From: Paraphysomonas bandaiensis
Lineage: Eukaryota; Chrysophyceae
Assembly (NCBI GenBank): GCA_965644295.1
Contig: CBFFRP010000369.1
Location: 1-64,000 of the forward strand
DNA length: 64,000 bases
Reading direction: 5' to 3'
Shown piece by piece: positions 44,149 to 53,852 of this stretch. Numbering within the stretch: position 1 is the stretch's first letter; each line of letters begins with the position of its first letter. The notes beneath the pieces are model-generated. The model made no database searches and was not told where the DNA came from. It saw nothing but the letters and a program-made list of their open reading frames with translations. The position numbers and the translations under genes are program-made.

Positions 44149-45826
44149 ATTGTGATTAGGATGGCGCAGATGACAATATAATGACAGTGATAGTAGGACG
44201 GTCAACGGTGTGTAGATTATAGTAGTATAGTGAGGAGTGGGTAGTGAAGTGGGTGAAGACGAGGATCACTGAACAACTGCTATATCAGGATGAGTGCATA
44301 ACATCTACATACATACATACATATATATGTACAGTGTATATGTACTACGTGGTGGTACATATAATACCGGCTCACCCTACACATATGTATACCGGTATAC
44401 TGTACCGTATAGCGAATGATGTCGTACTCATACCCTGTCCAGTATACGGTATATACGGTATCTACAGTATACTATACTTAGAGACACGACGTGGACCACA
44501 TCAGTTGGAATGTGTGCTATATTATATCAAGGAGCACCTCCTTCATTGTGAGAGTGGTCCACAAACAGTAAGGGAAGCTCTCACCCTTTCAGTTCTAACA
44601 CTTTCACACCTTCAAGCGAGGCTGTGGTTTATTGTGGTGCATGTTATTTGTAGGTGCCCTATTCCGAGATCACGCCCTAGTAAAATGATAGTGTTGATTA
44701 AACTAAGCAACGTATAGATTTTATTAAACTCCTGGCGCATTCTTTGTGTGCTTGTGTGTGGCACCAGACAAGCGTCAGCTAGATCTACACTGTACTTGCA
44801 TAGTCGTACATGATTACGAGAAATCCTACGCATTCTAAGGAAGGAGGGGTCTCAGCTAATGCCAGCTTGGCCTATACTGAGTCATACATGGTCACGAAAA
44901 CTCCGCGTAATCTTTTGGGAAGGTGAACATGGCATTGCTAGAATATGCGCGAATTACATACATAGGTGAAGACGAACACGGGATAAGGCAGTAGGGTGGC
45001 TCGCACAGTATCCGTGCGCGAACTATATGGTAAGTCAAGCTGTTGAATAGGTGGACGGGTGTGTGAATACGTAGAATCAGCGCAATTTCTTGGTGTTATA
45101 TGTGGTATACCAGCGAGTCATCACTATGGCCACACTGTCGGAATGGGGCAGCGTGCATATATTTGTTGTTGTTGACGTGAAAGCTCAGCTCGTTGTGTTT
45201 GTTACGTTTTTTGAACGTTACATGAGCACAATCACTGTGGTGTGGTACAGAAATATTTTACTCTGACCTTCCCATGTTCTGATATATCATCGTTGTTTTG
45301 GTTGTGCTCGGTGTTAAAAAGGCTTACTTTATCACTCTTGTACGAATATTAGTGTGCACTATTGCGACATCCATTTCTGGAAGGCAAGCGAGGCATGATA
45401 CGCCAATGGCTGAGGTAGGTTGTACAATTTATATGTTGTTTTGATTTTTTTCTAGCATATACTGCAGTCGAAGAGATAATTTGTAATATATTTCCCATGT
45501 GATTGGGACTCCTCTCCACACCACCTACCTGCGTATACTGCTTGTATCGAGTCAAATTAGCCTGTCATCTCTGGAATGAAGTTCTTCGTTAAGTGTTATT
45601 GTCAAAGATATGTCGTGTCGCATTGCCATTGAAATCGTCAACAAAACTGAAGCTGGTAATTCACCTACTGTCAACTATGTACACCCATTTGACACAAGAT
45701 CGACATATAAATATTAATTTTCATATATATAACTGAAGATGCCGTATCAATGTAGATATACCCAAATTAAGTCAAGTACTTTGTAATGTAGTATGTAAGG
45801 CCCTCGTGTTTTTAGTGAATGTTTTT
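44149..45826. other. Intergenic region with promoter-like palindromes
   Basis: Next to the methyltransferase-like start are a short CATA run (44306-44322), the perfect 14-base palindrome GTATACCGGTATAC (44387-44400) and several related GTATAC strings to 44480. The remaining ~1.3 kb holds nothing recognised. Confidence 0.5.
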
Positions 45827-45964
45827 AGTGAATGTCTGATTATTAGCAATAGGCGTGTAAGACTAGCAAAATAATTTAACTAACCAGTGCTTAACTCTGA
45901 TATCCTACAATTTGGCGCTGCTGATTGTGTGTCACCGCAAGCACCAAGGTGCAACCACTTTCAT
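45827..45964 (-). repeat. LINE 3'-tail repeat, inverted copy 4
   Basis: Reverse complement of the tail: CTGATTATTAGCAATAGGCG, then GTGCTTAACTCTGATATCCTA, then CACCGCAAGCACCAAGGTGC. It ends ~20 bases before the hAT insertion. Confidence 0.8.
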
Positions 45965-45984
45965 TACTTCTCGGCTTCATGATA

Positions 45985-45992
45985 CTTCACTT
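45985..45992. repeat. hAT element 1 target-site duplication, left
   Basis: CTTCACTT, repeated exactly at 50632-50639. The 8-bp length is the hAT superfamily standard. Confidence 0.85.
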
Positions 45993-46104
45993 CAGGGCCT
46001 GGTAACCATTAATGGTAATGCCATTATAATTGCCGGGACATTTTTAATTAATGCCATTAATCTACTTTTGTTGAGAGGCTCTTTAGTCGTGCAGCGTTGA
46101 TTAT

Positions 46105-46245
46105 GACACCTGAGCGTAGAATCATGAATCCATATCGACTAGAATCGGTGCTATTCCTACGAGCCAATTACATGTTGTGGGATGTTTATACCCTCCATAA
46201 AGCCCTGCAAGAAGATCCTGATGTGTCAGTAGAGAGCGAGAAGTA
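46105..46245 (+). pseudogene. hAT transposase C-terminal remnant (element 1)
   Basis: Open stretch from about 46105 to the TAG at 46245, with R-R-I-M-N-P-Y-R-L-E-S-V-L-F-L-R-A-N-Y-M-L-W. It matches the terminal hAT pattern: basic residues, then an L-F-L-x-x-N-x-x-L-W helix. Nothing upstream in the element continues it. Confidence 0.55.
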
Positions 46246-46438
46246 GTTAAAATTTGTAGTCTGCTATTTAACTAAAAATTAGCAATTAAGGGAGCACAAC
46301 AGTATCTATTATATGAGTGGTGCTATCTACTTTAAGTTAGTAGGTACTAATGGCCATTAATGCGCCATTATAATTGCCGGGACATTTTTCATTAATGCCA
46401 TTATAATTGACGGGAGCTGGACTACCATTAATGGGCCA

Positions 46439-46782
46439 TGTTAGCTTTGGACATTTCACTGAAGTTAACTTTGCTCTACGCGTAAACCGTAACCTTGCTG
46501 TTGAACACAATGCACTTTCAAGTAAGAAATTATAATTATTATTCTGAACACTTCACTACATATTCGTGTAACATATGTTGAAACATCTGTTCCCAGCAAC
46601 ACCTGTTTATCATATGTTCATCAGTCAGTTCTATATCTTGTATAGTCACACATCAGTAACTGAATTTAATTCCTTTGTAACTATAATCACCCGTTACACC
46701 TATGAGTTGACTTTACCTATTGCACACTGTTAACTCACTTCAATTGCACAATATATATCACATCATATTGCAGAACTCAACA
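46439..46782 (-). repeat. Copia 3' LTR
   Basis: 344 bp, apparently identical to 50263-50606; begins TGTTAG and ends CAACA as written on the plus strand. Confidence 0.95.
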
Positions 46783-46926
46783 CTCCCACTCAATTGGATG
46801 TAGTTAACCATTCTAAAATATGTGAAGAACATTGCTATCGGATACGCAACCACCGAACCTCATAGGACACTGGTGGACGTATGACTCCGCTGGTATAGCT
46901 AGCTCCCACCATTCAGTAACACCTAA

Positions 46927-47850
46927 CTAGGTACGACGAGCTCTCTTTACCTTGGGTACCTCTGCGATAATTTGTTCAGTAGTCTTAAATTTTTCCCCAA
47001 GATTTCGCTCCCTCTGTTCAATGAATATTGGACCTCTCAAAGCCTTGGTATATATATCAGCCATCTGTTGTCGACTGCTCACATGAATTAATTTCGCTGT
47101 ATTAAACTGTTCGGGATCCACATGCTCTCTAATCATATGATACTTAATCTCAATATGTTTCGATCGTTGATGTTGCACTGGATTTTCCGATATATCCTGA
47201 GCACTTTGACTATCCAGGAATAATGGTGTGGGCTCGTCAATTTTCAATCCTACTTCACCAGTCACCCCCCGAGACCATATCATTTCCTGTAATCCATTAT
47301 ATAAGCATTGATACTCTGCTTGCATAGTCGATGTAGCTACAGTAGACTGAAGTTTGGAACCCCACGATAGTGGTCCACCAGCTCCAAACATAACATAACC
47401 TGAAGTTGATCTCCTCGTCAACGGATCGCCTGCCCAGTCAGCATCAGTGAACATATGAAGATCAAAATCTCTCCCTCTATAATGAATGCCTTTATCTGTA
47501 GTACCTCGTACATACTGCATTAAATACATCAGGAGCTTACATACAGTGATATTAACTTTCGTTGAGAATCGTGACAATACTCCCACTGCATATGAGATAT
47601 CCGGCCTTGTATTCATAGATAAATAGAGTAACGCTCCTAGGAGTGGACGATAGGGAAAATTATCAACTAACTTCTGCTCCTCAGCTGAATGCACATGTTC
47701 CACTCCCACTTTGACATCACTAGGTAGTGGGTATAGCCGCGTCTTGTCCCTTGCACCCAGAAAATCCACATACTTCACCAATATCTTTTTGATGAACACT
47801 GTCTGGTCAAGTTTGAGACAATTCGGAGTTCTCGTCACTCTCACGTTCAA
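46927..47850 (-). pseudogene. Copia pol: RT C-terminus and RNase H
   Basis: Intact frame of ~307 codons at the 3' end of pol. It has the Copia RNase H landmarks F-T-D-A-D-W-A-G-D, S-T-S-G-Y-V, A-E-Y-Q-C-L, S-K-H-I-E-I-K-Y-H and Q-M-A-D-I-Y-T-K-A-L. It lacks its own start: the frame connects upstream, through a T7 run near 47852 where the reading frame shifts, to M-N-E-S-G-Q-F-F. Farther upstream, P-G-Y-C-F-K-L and S-L-Y-G-L-R-S are readable near 47970-48030, then a jump to H-D-D-N-M-L, so part of the RT catalytic region is deleted. Confidence 0.88.
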
Positions 47851-48310
47851 AAAAACTGGCCACTCTCATTCATATCTGTAATATCAAACCTTTCACATAC
47901 TCGTCGCTTAATTTCCAAAATAATATTCGTATCTCGACATGCTCTCAGCATATTATCATCATGACTGTGGTGAGCTTCGAAGACCATATAAACTTTTCTT
48001 CAGTTTAAAGCAATATCCTGGTGGCAATTTGAAATCTGCTGGTGTTGCATACTTATACACACATCTCCTTTTATATCTGCATATACAAGAATGCATTAGA
48101 TACGTCGAGTTGATGCACCACCATATTCATAACAAACGCGATAGCTAATAGCAATCTTACTGTTACCGCTTTTACCACTGGAGTATAATTGTTGGCTCTA
48201 CCAACCTCATGGCCTCCGCATCCAAGTACCACAAGTCTTGCTTTCTATCGTGGAATCGCACCCTCCTTGTTGCGTTTCAAAGCAAAGACATACTCAGGAT
48301 TCCAATTGCA

Positions 48311-48484
48311 GTGACACTGGGGTAGGGATGATGGGCTTAACTTCCATTACTTCCCTTCGTTCCAGTCTGTCACGCTCAGCCTGTCTTGCTGTCAATGGAG
48401 TGACACTGGGGTAGGTATGGGCTTAACTTCCATTACTTCCCTTCGTTCCAGTTCGTCACATTCAGCCTGGCTGAACTCCATTGC
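48311..48484. repeat. Internal tandem duplication in Copia (~89-bp unit)
   Basis: GTGACACTGGGGTAGG...CTTCCATTACTTCCCTTCGT occurs at 48311 and again from 48400, slightly diverged. Confidence 0.85.
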
Positions 48485-48876
48485 TTCCGTTCCGGCAACT
48501 CCAAGGATTCGGAATATGTCTGAGGCACCTTAGGTCCCGCTGACGAGCACCAGATGGAATCTGCCTCCTCTAGTAGGCTGCACTCCACTTCGTCACACGA
48601 AGGTAATACGTGCTTCTCCCCTACTACTGACACATTCGTCACCACCCTTGGAGCCCTTGTGCGCCTGCCCCTAGTTGAGCGATCTGATGGAGCTTCCTCT
48701 CCCGGAGCACTTACGAAGTCAGAAGGGGATGGAACCGTCCCAGTCAACTGCTGTAATAAATGTCCGCTGGTCCCGTCGTCACGAGATCCAGAACTAGCAG
48801 ATACTCTTGTCACAAGGTCTTCACTCATCCGCGATGATGTGAATAGGAGTCTTAACTTCCAGTTGCTCCTCACCAC
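48433..48876 (-). pseudogene. Copia integrase-RT linker fragment
   Basis: Minus-strand frame of 147 codons, Ser/Arg/Thr-rich. It ends with Y-S-E-S-L-E-L-P-E-R-K-Q-W, which resembles the segment just before the Copia RT domain. No catalytic residues. Confidence 0.5.
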
Positions 48877-49107
48877 CTGACATCAGGGATCTATATCCCA
48901 CAGTTAGACCTCTTTCCGAATCTATATTCGCGTGGTCTTGTTGTACAGTTGGCCGCCATCTTCACATGGGTTTTGTCGATAACACTCCTCCCTGAGGAAC
49001 CACTGCCACCGTGGCTTAGTCCATTTCTCGGTAGTAATCAGCCGATCTCTAGGGCACTGATACATCAAACAGGACATGAACAGACGTGACTATTGTATCT
49101 CCTACTA

Positions 49108-49290
49108 TCAACACTTGATACCCCATCTGCTCGTTGGGAAACCCACAAAATATCCTGTTTGTGCCTTTTCCTCCCAGTCTTTCCGTCTATCGGCCTTCGG
49201 GACTAATACATACGCCTTGCACCCCCATTTCCTCTCAACCAGGATAACTCGGGCACCTTTCCTCCCAGGAATACACTCATAAGGCAACAT
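49108..49290 (-). pseudogene. Copia integrase C-terminal fragment
   Basis: P-Y-E-C-I-P-G-R-K followed by W-G-C-K-A-Y-V-L-V-P-K and T-G-Y-F-V-G-F is the segment that follows the DDE core in Copia integrases. The core itself is not found upstream, indicating a deletion. Confidence 0.7.
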
Positions 49291-49541
49291 CCACTAACTT
49301 TACTGTCCTCCTTGGCATTTTCCTCCATTACATGATGGCATGATGACGTAATAATAGGCTAATTCAAAACGTCATAATATTATATAGTGCCTCCCATGGC
49401 ATTCCTCCATGCTCATCATAGTCTCCAGCCAGCACCTCTCTACCAGTGTTTAACTCTACAATTCTCGGTACTCTAAGTAGTTCCAATCCACACACCAGTG
49501 CCCGCAGCATTCCGCCTGAGACAATATTCTTCACCGCATCT

Positions 49542-49766
49542 TCACATACTTTGATGCCTTCTCTTTTGCCAGTGTTGAAAGCTTCCTACTCCTTGAGTCT
49601 CCATTGCTGACCCCTTCTTCGTCAGAGATATGACTCCTGGCTCTGCTTCATATTTCTCTAGCACTCTATGATCTTTAACAACAATGAATAGCTGCTTTCC
49701 GGCACAACTGTCTAGATACACTCGTTGGTCTACTGTTTCAGTCATAAGCACTTCACCATCTATCAT
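49542..49766 (-). pseudogene. Copia protease-region fragment
   Basis: Contains V-Y-L-D-S-C-A-G at the position of the retrotransposon aspartic protease D-S-G-A motif, here with Cys in place of Gly. No intact gag frame lies upstream. Confidence 0.45.
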
Positions 49767-50262
49767 ATTGGACTCCCCTCCAGATGAGACATCATCATCT
49801 TCATATTAGCACCATTCCGCCGATGAACTCCGTCTCTGTCTCTGTTCATGTGTATGTTCAGCACTCTCTGCTCGTTAACTATGAACAGCTGCACTGCTCT
49901 GCTGCTCTGCTCAGTGTACAAGGCAGTTTTAGTAGAAAATACATTTCAGCCTATCAATCTCTATTTCGACCATATCATTGGCCAATATTTACAAGCTGGT
50001 ATTTCGCTGTAGTCTTTTGGAGTACTACTCCCAACTCACTCCTAGACCTATCCACAAGCGTTTGAAGCATATGATTGGACAAAACCTCCTTATTCGGATC
50101 ATCGTCTGGTAGTCGCCTCCATGTATCGGCTGGCACCCTCCAATACATCTGCGTCATGTTCACATGCCTCCCAAATCGTTACAACACACGTGTCGTTTCA
50201 CTTGTCAAACTTCAGCACCTTGCTGTCCTCCTTCGCCTCATCAGAGCTACCACTCGCTACCA

Positions 50263-50606
50263 TGTTAGCTTTGGACATTTCACTGAAGTTAACTTTGCTC
50301 TACGCGTAAACCGTAACCTTGCTGTTGAACACAATGCACTTTCAAGTAAGAAATTATAATTATTATTCTGAACACTTCACTACATATTCGTGTAACATAT
50401 GTTGAAACATCTGTTCCCAGCAACACCTGTTTATCATATGTTCATCAGTCAGTTCTATATCTTGTATAGTCACACATCAGTAACTGAATTTAATTCCTTT
50501 GTAACTATAATCACCCGTTACACCTATGAGTTGACTTTACCTATTGCACACTGTTAACTCACTTCAATTGCACAATATATATCACATCATATTGCAGAAC
50601 TCAACA
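50263..50606 (-). repeat. Copia 5' LTR
   Basis: 344 bp, apparently identical to 46439-46782; followed by the primer-binding site on the minus strand. Confidence 0.95.
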
Positions 50607-50631
50607 GGCCATTAATGGTTACCAGGCCCTG

Positions 50632-50639
50632 CTTCACTT
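50632..50639. repeat. hAT element 1 target-site duplication, right
   Basis: CTTCACTT, matching 45985-45992. Confidence 0.85.
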
Positions 50640-51058
50640 AGCCCGAATAATGCTGTAGGAGTTAACAGTTCGGCTTTCAGTACTGACGCTCGGCATGATC
50701 TTGATTTGGAGGAATCTGCTTTAGTTACATCAGTGGTAATAATAATGTATAAAACAACTAATTTTTCGTATATATAACGGTTTTAAAATTAAAATATTGC
50801 GTTTGTAAAATTGAAATATATTCAATATACAAGATCATGACTATGGACTAAGATCTGATACTTTTATTATAAAGTCCACAAAATCAGATTAGATAAGTTA
50901 TTATGACGTTCGTCATATTTGGTGATAGTACAATTGTAATGCTATTATAATTCATGATCATCGTCATATGTATGTAAGCAAGACCACAACATAAATACAT
51001 ATTATTGCCCGGCTACATCTAATACAAGAGTAGTTGCATCTCGGATATAAATTTGTCT
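50640..51058. other. Intergenic region
   Basis: AT-rich, nothing recognised. Confidence 0.5.
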
Positions 51059-53188
51059 TCACTGATCCAATCCCTTTCGTAAGTATGCAAAAGCTCCAAA
51101 ACCTAAAACATTGTACATGAAATAAACTTTAAATATAAACGGAAGCCACGATGCCACAGCATTATCTACCTCATGTTGATTCGGGTGACTATCGTCATCT
51201 GCGATAGCCTGTGCAGTAGCCATCATGCGCCTCAGATCAATTTTTTTCTGTCTCTGTACACTTGTTGGCTCGCTACTATTTGTGTCCGGCGTACGTTTCA
51301 ATCCGCCAAACGAAAAAAACTTGCTAAATATTGACCGCCGAGAGGACCCAGCATTGGCGGATTGATCATATGAAGTGTCGGAGGCTACACTGTGGGAGCT
51401 GTCTCCCACCAACCGTATCTATGGATAAATTTGTAAGACATTATGAATTATTGTATGAATACACATCTGTACCGGAGCCTTATCATTCTTGGCCCACTCC
51501 ATGATGCTGTGGAAAGACACTGGCTGGATCCAGTCTGGTACAAACGATGTACTGTTGCTGTTATCATGAGAGGCACTCAAAGACATAGCACTCAAGGGTT
51601 CCTTATCGAGTACAGGGCCTTCTTTTCTCTTCAAGTACACGACATACGCACTATATATTACAAGTGGGACGCACAACAACACAAGCCAGGCATATTTTGC
51701 ATGGTTAGGTTCACTATGAGCATCATGCTTCCCCTGTAGGGAAATATCATTGCCAGTCCATATATATGCGCATCCAGTCCGACGCTCCCCGGAGTTGATT
51801 CCATTCGTATCACCTACCACGAAATGACCCGCTCTTATTGCCACGGAGACACCAACTCGACTGTATTTATTATCTGCTGAGGATGATGTCCCCGGATCAA
51901 GAAATTGATTACTCCAATGCCCACTATGGGTCCATCCATCACCACTTGAAGAAAACAAATATACCGAAGCGTTTACCCCTAACACTCCGTCACCCGGTGC
52001 ACCCACCACTATGTTGCCGTGGTTTATTCGTACACTATACCCGAACATACCGAACTGCTCCACCTCCGCCAAGGTGCCGAGCTCAACTACCCGTCCCCAC
52101 CACTCTGCATAATTCCCACCACCCTCTATTGGTGCATACCCCAAACGATAAACATGCGCCCCGCCAGATTGCACCTCTACGACATTTCCTTCTCCCTCTT
52201 GCTCGATATATCTGGTCATCAGATATTGGCCGACAACTACTTCACTCCCCCACACCGCCACACTGTGACCGAAGTACGTCGTAGTTTGCATATCTGGCGG
52301 TTCAAGCCGACTCACGAGCTCATACATTGTACCTGCTTCTAGGCCGTAGTATACATCGTCATAGAAACCTTGCTCAGTTACATTGCGGGCATAAATATAG
52401 ACTACCCCAGTTCTACTATTCGCCCAAGGTGCTCCGACAACCAGTCGAGACATGTGAATGTCAATACTCCAACCGAAATTCAAGTACGGTAAAGGATCCT
52501 CTGGAAATAAAACAGAATCTAACACCCAACCATCCGGTACAGGGGGGGTGTAGTCATCATCCCCAGCTGCACTGATGCCAAGGGATCGGGAGGCCGCTCC
52601 TTCATCGACGCGATAGGTGTACACTACTCCACACTGTGTATAGAGGTCACTATTGCCAACTGCACCCACAGCAAGAAGTTGGTCTTTCAACACCACGCTC
52701 CATCCGAAATGTTCGTTCTTGCTCGGCCCGTCGGAATAAAATATCCCATATTCGTCCCAGACACCATCTGTTTTGGAATACATGTACACTGCACCCGAGT
52801 TCGTGTATTGAGCATCATCACCATACGCACCAACTACAGCTGTGTCGTCATTACATGACACACTCCACCCAAAATAATCGGAATCCCCGCCTAGACTCGG
52901 TCTTAGTTTCGCTTGTATATCCCACCCCCCTGATGATGAGAGGCCATACACATAAGCCGTACCCGACTCCACTGATCGAGATGTGTCCTCATAAGAGCCC
53001 ACTATCAGTGACTCTCCACATAATGCCACACTACTACCATAACTATCCCCCTCCTCTCCGTCCTTAGAGTACAGTTTATAAGCATCAGATTCGCTGAATC
53101 CCCACTTGGAATATCCTTCTATACACACACACAGATACAGACACAGACAGACAGAGAGAGAGGAAAACAACTGCATGAGTAGATGCAT
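51059..53188 (-). CDS. FG-GAP repeat surface protein A
   Basis: Two exons: 53188 to about 51472, then about 51417 to 51059, separated by a ~55-nt intron. A signal peptide (M-H-L-L-M-Q-L-F-S-S-L-S-V-C-L) precedes about seven FG-GAP-like repeats. Each has F-G-W-S-V...D...V-V-G-A-Y-G-D...S-G-A-V-Y-V-Y, the integrin-alpha-type beta-propeller unit. A TM segment near residue 510 (W-L-V-L-L-C-V-P-L-V-I-Y) is followed by a basic, Ser-rich cytosolic tail. The second exon adds a further ~117 residues with a second hydrophobic stretch (L-P-F-I-F-K-V-Y-F-M-Y-N-V-L-G-F) near the C terminus. Such proteins are usually adhesion or recognition molecules. It is divergent from a second FG-GAP gene. Confidence 0.85.
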
Positions 53189-53852
53189 GCTGCGCTATAT
53201 TATGATATGCGATTACACTCACGGCATCATGAGTATATATATGTATGTATGTGTATATTATTCCCCATCACATGACATCACCTCATGCTCATATCATACT
53301 ATAGAACACACACGCTGCTGTACATACCACACTACCACACTACTCATATGTGCAGAATAGGCACTTGTACCTCAAAATACAGCACTGTACTCCATACTGC
53401 TGTATGTCATACGTATAATATTCGGATATCTACTGTGGAAAATTGGCTAAAAATTTAGATTATTATGTACAATGAGAATACCAGGTATACAGACACAATA
53501 CAGTACAACCATTGGTACATATGTACGGATAATATATGTACCAATGAGATCTCGACATAAAGCGATGAGGTTCATCGATTGGTTTATAATCCTTCTATTA
53601 ACCATCCATCTCTCTTTGCGGGAGTCTTATTGTGTGAATAGGAATACATGTATACGGTATACGGTATACTACATACATACGGTGCTGTTAATGGAGTGTT
53701 GAGCAGTGCGGTCATTCAGCACACACTCATATATATATACATGTACATGTACTCACCATGACACATGCCCTCGTTCATATCCTTCACTAGTACAGTAATC
53801 TAATGTGTCTCATCTCTCTCCTATCTCTCTCTGTATTGGTGTGACTCTAGTT
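53189..53852. promoter_or_regulatory. Shared divergent promoter of the two FG-GAP genes
   Basis: 664 bases with a short TATG run (53240-53258), CTGCTGTACAT (about 53322), TACTGCTGTATG (53396-53407) and two GTATACGGTATAC-type strings (53650-53672). A single region probably drives both genes. Confidence 0.5.

Larger units (their letters stand above)
46439..50606 (-). mobile_element. Ty1/Copia LTR retrotransposon, complete ends, defective interior
   Basis: Two 344-bp LTRs (TGTTAGC...CTCAACA) read as identical and are flanked by a 5-bp duplication GGCCA (46434-46438 and 50607-50611). Orientation is minus. A primer-binding site starting TGGTAGC directly follows the 5' LTR (50262 down), and a purine tract GAGTGGGAG precedes the 3' LTR. 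The interior (~3.5 kb) has remnants of gag, protease, integrase end, RT and RNase H, but with frameshifts and deletions. It must be a non-autonomous copy recently mobilised in trans. Confidence 0.93.
45993..50631. mobile_element. hAT-family element 1, split by a nested Copia insertion
   Basis: Terminal inverted repeats of 23 bp (CAGGGCCTGGTAACCATTAA... at 45993-46015; inverted copy at 50609-50631) are flanked by an 8-bp duplication. Without the Copia element it is about 466 bp. The subterminal region repeats TAATGCCATTATAATTGCCG units. A remnant of a hAT transposase C-terminal dimerisation region is readable at about 46105-46245 (R-R-I-M-N-P-Y-R-L-E-S-V-L-F-L-R-A-N, ending in a stop), so this is a deletion derivative. 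Confidence 0.85.
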
